Shown here piece after piece: positions 41,634 to 47,106 of a stretch of 47,106 bases of DNA. How positions within the stretch are numbered: the first letter of the stretch is position 1; each line of letters begins with the position of its first letter. The notes below the pieces were generated by a model, which was not told where the DNA came from, ran no database searches, and worked only from the letters and a program-made list of their open reading frames with translations. The stretch is taken from contig NZ_JONR01000039.1 of assembly GCF_000711955.1 (NCBI RefSeq), forward strand, positions 1-47,106, read 5' to 3'. Source of the stretch: Nevskia soli DSM 19509 (GTDB lineage Bacteria > Pseudomonadota > Gammaproteobacteria > Nevskiales > Nevskiaceae). A program made the translations under genes and the position numbers.

Positions 41634-41746
41634 GTTTGAGGGAGTGCAGGTTCCGCCTGTGGCGGAAGGCGGGTCGCGGAGCCGCCCTACGGGTTGGGTT
41701 GCTGGTACTGCGCTGGCGCTGGATCAACTTGCCGCCAATTCCTGAA
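41634..41746. repeat. Intergenic hairpins and third copy of the 37-nt repeat
   Basis: TTCCGCC-TGT-GGCGGAA (41651-41667) and GGCGG...CCGCC (41668-41685) form two small stems after the VOC gene. GGCGCTGGATCAACTTGCC at 41715-41733 matches the repeat at 17027 and, reversed, at 207-243. Confidence 0.55.
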
Positions 41747-42745
41747 TCAGAATTGCCGGGCCTCGGCGCCGTCATGCGCTCCCAATGAAGGCGGGTCATT
41801 GCCCGGGCGTCCGGCAATTTGAGGTCCGGAGTTCCGCGCACCGCTCCGGAACGCCCTTGGCGACTTGCCGGTTACGCGCTTGAAGGCATTGCTGAAGGCG
41901 CTCTCGGACGTATAGCCGAGAGAATCGGCGACGACCGCAACCGGGGTGGTTTCCTCCCGCAGCGCCCTTTCGGCCAGGCGCATGCGCCATTGCGTCAGAT
42001 AAGCCAGCGGCGCAACGCCCGCGATCTCCCGGAAGTGGAAAGCGAACGTTGTCCTGGACATGGCGGACGCTTTTGCGAGCTCTTCAAGACGCCAGGCGCG
42101 CCCCGGGTCGCCGTGCATCAGGCGCAGGGCGGGAGCGATGCGAGGATCGCCCAGCGCCCTGAGCCAGCCCGCGGGCATCGGGCCGGAAGTCTTGAGTTGC
42201 GCGCGCAGGATCTGGATGAAGAGCAGCTGGGACAGGTGCGCCGAAGCGAGCTGCGCGCCGGCCTGCCCGGTGGCCCGCTCCTCGACAAGCTGATCCAGCA
42301 AGGTGCGGAAGGTCGCCGCCTGCGGTGATGCCGCCTGGATGTGGATCCACGGCGGCAGAACATCCGAAAGCAGCCGGCCGCTGCCCGGATCCAGCAGCAC
42401 ATGTCCGCCGATGTAGGCGAAGTCCTTGCCGTCGCCGAGCATCGCCGTCGTCCTGCCCGCGCCGGAGAACAGGCTCATCGCGTCGACGGGCACGACACCG
42501 GGCTCGCTGGACACCATGAACGATCGCGGCGCCGCCAGAAGGCCGACATCGCCGGCCTCGAAGCGGAACGGCTCTTCCAGGCCATCGATGGAAACCCAGC
42601 AACCCCCTTTCACCACGGCGAAAAACTTGATGGTCTTGGGCACCGGAAAGCGGATCGCCCAGGAGCCCCCGGCGGTGAAGCCCCCTGTGACCAGGGACTC
42701 GGCGTTGACGAACTTCAGGACCTCGGAAAAGGGATCGGTAAGCAT
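41747..42745 (-). CDS. AraC family regulator with cupin-like sensor domain
   Basis: A 332-aa regulator. The N-terminal cupin-type part (about residues 20-170: FFAVVKGGCWVSIDG, FRFEAGDVGLLAAP) matches the 'cupin_6' AraC subgroup. The C-terminal double helix-turn-helix (about 215-315) contains ASAMSRTTFAFHFREIAGVA and VADSLGYTSESAFSNAFKRV. The ATG at 42745 is preferred (LTDPFSEVLKF start is usual); 42784 is possible. It is divergent from the aldo/keto reductase-SDR pair and probably controls it, as this subgroup often does. Confidence 0.88.
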   Translation of the reverse strand: MLTDPFSEVLKFVNAESLVTGGFTAGGSWAIRFPVPKTIKFFAVVKGGCWVSIDGLEEPFRFEAGDVGLLAAPRSFMVSSEPGVVPVDAMSLFSGAGRTTAMLGDGKDFAYIGGHVLLDPGSGRLLSDVLPPWIHIQAASPQAATFRTLLDQLVEERATGQAGAQLASAHLSQLLFIQILRAQLKTSGPMPAGWLRALGDPRIAPALRLMHGDPGRAWRLEELAKASAMSRTTFAFHFREIAGVAPLAYLTQWRMRLAERALREETTPVAVVADSLGYTSESAFSNAFKRVTGKSPRAFRSGARNSGPQIAGRPGNDPPSLGAHDGAEARQF

Positions 42746-42899
42746 GGCCGTACTATCGCGCAAGTAATGCGTACGTTCAAGCATTCAAAATCCGGACTTG
42801 CGGCGTTACCTTAGCGCCACTTCGCGAATCGCCGGATGCCGTAGACGCGAAAAGCCGACGCCCATGGCGCCTTTCCTGATCGATTAGAGAGCAGCACGC

Positions 42900-43895
42900 A
42901 TGACATTGAGAAAACGACGTCTTGGCACTCAGGGTCTGGAAGTCGGGGCCATAGGCCTCGGCTGCATGGGCATGAGCCAGTCCTACGGCCCGGCGGACGA
43001 AGCCGAATCGCTCGCCACCCTGCATCGCTCAATCGAACTCGGCTGCAACTTCTTCGACACCGCCGAGGGCTATGGGCCATTCAAAAACGAGGAACTGCTG
43101 GGTCGGGCGTTTCATGACCGCCGGGACCAGGTGGTCCTGGCCACCAAGTTCGGCTTCCGCTTCGAGCATGGGCGCCAAGTCGGCGCCGAAACCGACAGCA
43201 GCCCCGCCAGCATCCGCCGCGCGGTGGAAGGTTCGCTGCGGCGCCTGCAAACGGACTACATCGACCTGCTCTACCAGCACCGCATCGACCGCAAGGTGCC
43301 GATCGAGGACGTCGCCGGCACGGTCGGAGAGCTGGTGCGCGAAGGCAAGGTCCGCTACTTCGGTCTCTCCGAAGTGGGTGCCGCCACCTTGCGCCGCGCG
43401 CATGCCGTGCATCCGGTCTCGGCCCTGCAAAGCGAATACTCGCTGTGGGAACGGAACCTGGAGCCGGAGATCATCCCGCTCCTGCGCGAACTGGGCATCG
43501 GCCTGGTGCCGTTCTGCCCGCTGGGCCGCGGCTTTCTCGCCGGCGGCGTGAAGCGCGCGGAAGAGTATCCCGAAGGCGATACGCGGCGGAACGATCCCCG
43601 CTACCAGGGCGGGAACTACGATGCCAACGTCGCGGCGGCGCGAGTCGTTGCGGACATCGCCACGGGCAAGGGCGTGAAGCCCGGCCAGATCGCCCTCGCT
43701 TGGCTGCTGCACCGGGGCGACGGGATCGTGCCCATCCCGGGTACCAAGCGCCGGGCTTACCTGGAGGAGAACGTGGCGGCGGCGGAGATCCGCCTCGATG
43801 CGGCCGAGGTCCGCAAGCTCGACGACGCCCTGGCTGCGGGAACGGTTTCGGGCAATCGCTATCCCGACTGGGTCATGGCGACGATCGATCGCTGA
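42900..43895 (+). CDS. Aldo/keto reductase
   Basis: A 331-aa NADPH-dependent reductase of the AKR13/YajO-like type. The barrel start RRLGTQGLEVGAIGLGCMGM leads to the catalytic residues Asp and Tyr in FFDTAEGYG, Lys in VLATKFGF and His in LLYQHRID, plus the C-terminal cofactor segment IVPIPGTKRRAYLEENV. Substrates are usually small aldehydes or ketones. It is the first gene of a pair with the SDR gene 34 bp downstream and faces an AraC regulator. Confidence 0.92.
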   Translation: MTLRKRRLGTQGLEVGAIGLGCMGMSQSYGPADEAESLATLHRSIELGCNFFDTAEGYGPFKNEELLGRAFHDRRDQVVLATKFGFRFEHGRQVGAETDSSPASIRRAVEGSLRRLQTDYIDLLYQHRIDRKVPIEDVAGTVGELVREGKVRYFGLSEVGAATLRRAHAVHPVSALQSEYSLWERNLEPEIIPLLRELGIGLVPFCPLGRGFLAGGVKRAEEYPEGDTRRNDPRYQGGNYDANVAAARVVADIATGKGVKPGQIALAWLLHRGDGIVPIPGTKRRAYLEENVAAAEIRLDAAEVRKLDDALAAGTVSGNRYPDWVMATIDR

Positions 43896-43929
43896 ACCAC
43901 CGGAACTACAGGCAATTCAGGAGAATGTC

Positions 43930-44973
43930 GTGAACGGCAAATTGGTACTGGTGACCGGCGGCACCGGATTCATCGCGCAGCACTGCATGCTGGCGCTGTT
44001 GCATGCAGGGTATCGCGTGCGGACCACCGTCCGCTCCCTGTCGCGGGAAGCCGAAGTGCGGGCAAATCTGAAGGTCGGCGGCGCCGAACCTGGTGACCAG
44101 CTGAGCTTCGTCGCCGCGAACCTGGACGCCGACCGCGGCTGGGCGGAGGCGACCGAGGGGTGCGACTACGTGATGCACGGCGCATCGCCGACGCCTTCGG
44201 GCGACCAAGTGCACGAAGAGGACTGGATCAAGCCCGCAGTCGATGGCAACCTGCGGGTGCTGCGTGCCGCACGGGATGCTGGCGTCAAACGGGTCGTGCT
44301 GACATCGGCCTTCGGCGCGGTCGGTGTCGGCCATAAGCCGACGAATCGGCCGTTCAACGAGAGCGACTGGAGCGACCTGGGCGGCAACGTCGCGCCATAC
44401 CAGAAATCGAAAACACTCTCCGAGCGCGCGGCATGGGAGTTCATCGCCCGTGAAGGGCGTGGCCTGGAGCTGTCCGCCGTAAATCCGGTGACGGTATTGG
44501 GGCCCGCCCTGGGCGCCGACTACTCGCACTCCATCCGGTTGATCAAGAACCTGATGGACGGCCAACGGGGTTGCCCGAAGATCAACACCGGGGTGGTCGA
44601 CGTGCGCGACCTGGCGGACCTGCATCTGCGATGCATGACCGATCCCGCCGCGGCGGGCGAACGCTTCCTGGGTGTCACCGGCCAAAGCATGTGGATGGTC
44701 GAAATTGCCGAGGTGCTGCAGCGTCGCATGGGGCTTGCCGCCGACAAGGTTTCGACGCGCGTCATTCCAAACTGGGTGGTGCGCCTGGCTGCGCTCAGAG
44801 ACCCCGCCGTAAAGTCGATCTTGCCGATTCTGGGCCTGAAGCTGGACGCCACCAACGAGAAGGCCCGGCGGCTGCTCGGCTGGACGCCGCGTTCGCGGGA
44901 AGACGCCATTGTCGCGACCGCGGAGAGCCTGGTCCGGCTCGGCCTGGTCGGCAGCAGATCAGTGGCTGACTGA
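43930..44973 (+). CDS. NAD-dependent epimerase/dehydratase, DFR-like aldehyde reductase
   Basis: A 347-aa extended SDR. The Rossmann motif VTGGTGFIAQHC opens the protein, RTTVRS marks NADPH preference, and the catalytic residues lie in VLTSAFGAVG (Ser) and YQKSK (Tyr-x3-Lys). It resembles dihydroflavonol-4-reductase-like aldehyde reductases. There is no in-frame ATG; a GTG at 43930 with CAGGAG upstream fits. An out-of-frame ATGTCGTGA (start, one codon, stop) overlaps this start. The last residues run into the DUF6351 remnant, and the junction near 44950 may have altered the C-terminus. Confidence 0.88.
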   Translation: MNGKLVLVTGGTGFIAQHCMLALLHAGYRVRTTVRSLSREAEVRANLKVGGAEPGDQLSFVAANLDADRGWAEATEGCDYVMHGASPTPSGDQVHEEDWIKPAVDGNLRVLRAARDAGVKRVVLTSAFGAVGVGHKPTNRPFNESDWSDLGGNVAPYQKSKTLSERAAWEFIAREGRGLELSAVNPVTVLGPALGADYSHSIRLIKNLMDGQRGCPKINTGVVDVRDLADLHLRCMTDPAAAGERFLGVTGQSMWMVEIAEVLQRRMGLAADKVSTRVIPNWVVRLAALRDPAVKSILPILGLKLDATNEKARRLLGWTPRSREDAIVATAESLVRLGLVGSRSVAD

Positions 44974-45385
44974 GGTGAAGAGCGACCCAAGCGACACCGA
45001 CCTTGCGAAGAAGATCATCGACGATCGCCCCGCCACGGCCAATGATCGCTGCAACGGCGGGGACGGAACGGGACTAACCATGGCCGAATGCACGGGCGCC
45101 GCGGACGGATCGCCCAGGATGTCTGCCGGAGAGGCCATTACCGACGATGCCATCGAGTGCGTCCTGAAGCCCCTGGACCGCGCTTCCTACGCCGTGACGT
45201 TGACCGACGCGCAGTGGTCAGCGCTTCGGTCGCTGTTCCCGAACGGCGTGTGTGACTATTCCGCTTCTGGTACGGGCCGGCAGCTGGCCCAACCGTGGAT
45301 GACGTTCGTGGACTTCGCGGGCGGGCCGGTTGTCGAAGGGGCGCAACTTCCGCTCCCTCCGGCGGGTTCCGGAGCCTCATGGTAG
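44957..45385 (+). pseudogene. 3' remnant of a DUF6351 family gene
   Basis: In a different frame from the SDR gene, the translation reads like the last 130 residues of DUF6351 proteins: QWLTEVKSDPSDTDLAKKII, RPATANDRCNGGDGT, SAGEAITDDAIECVLKPLDR, then YAVTLTDAQWSALRSLFPNG and VCDYS. Full-length members have some 700 aa with a signal peptide; all of that 5' part is missing. The frame overlaps the last 17 bp of the SDR gene, which places a deletion or recombination joint there. Translation is unlikely except by coupling. Confidence 0.7.
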
Positions 45386-45603
45386 TTGCATCGGTTCGTC
45401 GGTTCGAACCACAACCGGCAGCATCTGGCACGCCGTGGCCGGCGGTACAATCGGCGGCAGGCGGCGGCCCAGAGCGGTCCCTCCCGAGCGGCAGGTTTGG
45501 GGGGCTGTAGGCGACGTTCACGAACGCCTGCTTCGGAGAGATGTGGCCCACCATAGATCGTGCTGTGCGGCCTGCGACCCCGTTATGGACTAAAATTTGT
45601 TCC

Positions 45604-46107
45604 ATGATCGAAGACGGCGACATCGACTATAAGAGCCGAACTCTTGAGCAGTTACGCGAGTCCTGCTTGAATATTGATCGGCAACGCTATCCGCGTAATT
45701 TGGCGAACCTTCTTCTGGAGTTAAAGGCCCGCGGGGCTACAGACCCCGTATCAGAACAGCATCCAGGGGAGCCTAAGAGCCAGCGTTCGGCAAATCGGCT
45801 TCTCACGGCAATACTGCTTGCAGCAACTGGGGCAACTGCTGGCTGGTTGCTCGCCAACGAGCCGACATCCACAGCATGGTGTGAAGACATTCGGATATTG
45901 GGCGTCAAGCAAGGTAGCCGCAGCACTGAATACTTTGAGGTCGAATCGCTTAAAGATTCTAGGGTTCGATTGATTGGTCGATTTAACAAGCCATTTTCTA
46001 AGGACTACACTGGCCCGGCCGCGCTTTGGATTAGCGTAGGCAGGCTAACGGGCCGGGAGCACTACAAAATGAGTGCGCGGTGCTCCGACGCCCCACCTAG
46101 CAACTGA
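45604..46107 (+). CDS. Hypothetical membrane-anchored protein
   Basis: A 167-aa protein. The N-terminal part (DYKSRTLEQLRESCLNIDRQ, then YPRNLANLLLEL, about residues 9-41) is a helical motif seen at the start of several uncharacterised Lysobacterales proteins. One transmembrane helix follows (LLTAILLAATGATAGWLLA, about 65-83), then a C-terminal domain of about 80 aa with two Cys. AT-richer than the core genes to its left. ATG at 45604 is chosen; the frame is open from 45541. Function unknown. Confidence 0.65.
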   Translation: MIEDGDIDYKSRTLEQLRESCLNIDRQRYPRNLANLLLELKARGATDPVSEQHPGEPKSQRSANRLLTAILLAATGATAGWLLANEPTSTAWCEDIRILGVKQGSRSTEYFEVESLKDSRVRLIGRFNKPFSKDYTGPAALWISVGRLTGREHYKMSARCSDAPPSN

Positions 46108-46238
46108 ATGTGAGCCTGTCGGGGAGAGTGGTTCGCACCAAAACCTCGTCGGGTCGGCAGCCGGCCCCGAGCTGGCGCTGACCAACGGCCGCTTCAGAGA
46201 AACAGACCTCGCCGCATAAGTGGGTTTATCGAAACAAC

Positions 46239-46619
46239 ATGAGACCTCGCAACATACTGCTTCTTAGCATCCTAGCCGTCATCGGATTCGATACCGCTGC
46301 CTCCATCGGTTTGCTGATCCTTGGCTTTCCTTATGGGAGAGCGAGCATAGGCTCGTTCGTGATTTACGCTGCGGCTGGATTCTTTGCCGCTCGCGCCAAG
46401 AGTCGCGCTTTTAGCGTGTTGGTAGGTCTTGCGGTTGGCGTCACTGATGCCACGCTTGGGTGGGCCATTTCCTGGGCGCTCGGGCCTGGCCGCCCGCCGG
46501 TGGGGACAATCACAGCTGTTCAGTTGGTTGGTGCAGGTGTGTCGGTGGTAGTAATCGCCGGCCTTTGTGCCGGTTTAGGCGGCTTGGTTGCTGGGCTCTC
46601 TCGCCCCCGTGTTGCCTAG
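46239..46619 (+). CDS. Hypothetical four-helix membrane protein
   Basis: A 126-aa protein made almost wholly of four helices (about residues 6-28, 37-51, 57-80, 90-118), with small residues (Gly, Ala) spaced as in packed helices. No known family is recognised. It lies in an AT-richer patch with two other small genes. No strong ribosome site is visible, so the start is less certain. Confidence 0.6.
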   Translation: MRPRNILLLSILAVIGFDTAASIGLLILGFPYGRASIGSFVIYAAAGFFAARAKSRAFSVLVGLAVGVTDATLGWAISWALGPGRPPVGTITAVQLVGAGVSVVVIAGLCAGLGGLVAGLSRPRVA

Positions 46620-46820
46620 CAACAGGCGCGGGGCCTACGCTGTCGGCAGTCGGCCCGAAGCCACCCTTGGTGAACGACCGCTCCCGAGCAGCCAAATGCG
46701 GCAGCCACTGGAGTTGGAAATCGGGATCGGCTCAGAAGTAGAGTGGAGGCCTGTTGAACCGCAAAAGCGATTCCAGCCGATGTGGTTCATTCAGCGTAGG
46801 GCGACAGAGGAGCACGCTAC

Positions 46821-47106
46821 GTGACCAAGCATTCCGGTTCTTGCCTTTGTGCGGCTGTCAGGTTTGAAATCGACGGAGACTTTGAACGCTTCTACCTGTG
46901 TCATTGCGAATACTGCCGCAAAGATACGGGTTCGGCGCACGCCGCAAATTTATTCACTGCCAAAGCCGCGTTGAGATGGCTCTCTGGACAGGAGAAAGCT
47001 ACGCAGTTCACCCTACCGTCGACGCAGCACAGCAGATCCTTTTGTTCAATCTGCGGATCGGCACTTCCGAGCCTTCAGATGAACGGCACACTCCTCGTGG
47101 TTCCGG
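46821..47106 (+). CDS. GFA (CENP-V/GFA domain) family protein, cut by the window edge
   Basis: The first 95 residues are present; the rest lies outside. The zinc-binding pattern of the family is clear: GSCLCAAV near residues 7-14, CHCEYCRKDTG near 27-37 and FCSICGSA near 73-80. Named after glutathione-dependent formaldehyde-activating enzyme, most members have unproven thiol-adduct chemistry. The GTG at 46821 follows GAGGAG. No stop is reached in the window. Confidence 0.88.
   Translation, partial: MTKHSGSCLCAAVRFEIDGDFERFYLCHCEYCRKDTGSAHAANLFTAKAALRWLSGQEKATQFTLPSTQHSRSFCSICGSALPSLQMNGTLLVVP

Noticed and set aside
45388..45430. tRNA-like T-arm (GGTTCGAACC)
   Set aside because: Only the palindromic T-loop-like piece is present; no acceptor stem, D-arm or anticodon arm can be drawn around it.
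46108..46820. Integron-like cassette array at the right edge
   Set aside because: Small AT-richer genes with short spacers suggested cassettes, but no attC-type core sites (GTTRRRY with inverse core) are visible between them.

Overview
The window is GC-rich (apart from a few AT-richer patches), densely coded, Gram-negative proteobacterial DNA. Outer-membrane proteins (MipA/OmpV, an OprO/P-type porin, a DUF3570 protein), Tat and lipoprotein signals, EnvZ/OmpR-type signalling and a GGDEF/EAL protein all point that way. The gene mix and the short palindromic intergenic repeats fit a gammaproteobacterium of the Lysobacterales (Xanthomonadales) or a related lineage. I cannot name a genus from sequence alone. 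No rRNA, tRNA, CRISPR array or complete insertion sequence is visible.

Layout. 1-9.6 kb: an NmrA-like reductase with a divergent LysR regulator, a Tat-exported dienelactone hydrolase, a truncated 43-aa membrane protein, a MazG-like protein, an AT-richer lipoprotein gene, a methyltransferase, an AraC regulator, the thiamine salvage pair thiM-thiE, and an MFS exporter. 9.6-12.6 kb: a group of small stress-type genes (secreted protein, 'translational machinery protein', nitroreductase, CBS-BON protein) with several FNR/ANR-like boxes. 12.6-16.6 kb: a VOC protein, a two-component system divergent from a MipA/OmpV gene, and a Gly/Tyr-rich secreted protein.

17.3-29.9 kb is the most interesting block. 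Nine co-directional minus-strand genes, several overlapping, encode in order of transcription: an ECF sigma factor, its membrane anti-sigma factor, a CPBP-type glutamic protease resembling MrtJ, a 1056-aa exported cytochrome c/ASH-repeat protein ending in a JDVT-CTERM-like sorting signal, a TlpA thioredoxin, a DUF4266 lipoprotein, a DUF3570 outer-membrane protein, an atypical ApbE flavin transferase and DsbD. An S8 serine protease is divergently transcribed from the sigma gene and followed by a convergent porin. ECF-type promoter motifs lie in the shared 119-bp gap. I read it as an ECF-controlled envelope module that exports, sorts and redox-matures a surface cytochrome-like protein.

30-40.6 kb: a COG2521-like (archaeal-type) methyltransferase, a mercuric-reductase-like flavoprotein, a yybP-ykoY (manganese) riboswitch controlling a Na+/Ca2+-type exchanger, a TMEM175 channel, a PAS-GAF-GGDEF-EAL signalling protein, a Tat-exported phospholipase C/acid phosphatase-like enzyme, and a small membrane protein divergent from a PadR regulator that probably has a leaderless mRNA. 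41-47.1 kb: a VOC protein, an AraC regulator divergent from an aldo/keto reductase-SDR pair, a 5'-truncated DUF6351 remnant, two AT-richer hypothetical genes and a GFA-family gene cut by the right edge.

Two repeat families recur between genes. One is a ~67-bp near-palindrome that supplies the stop codon for two different genes. The other is a 37-nt sequence present in three diverged copies.
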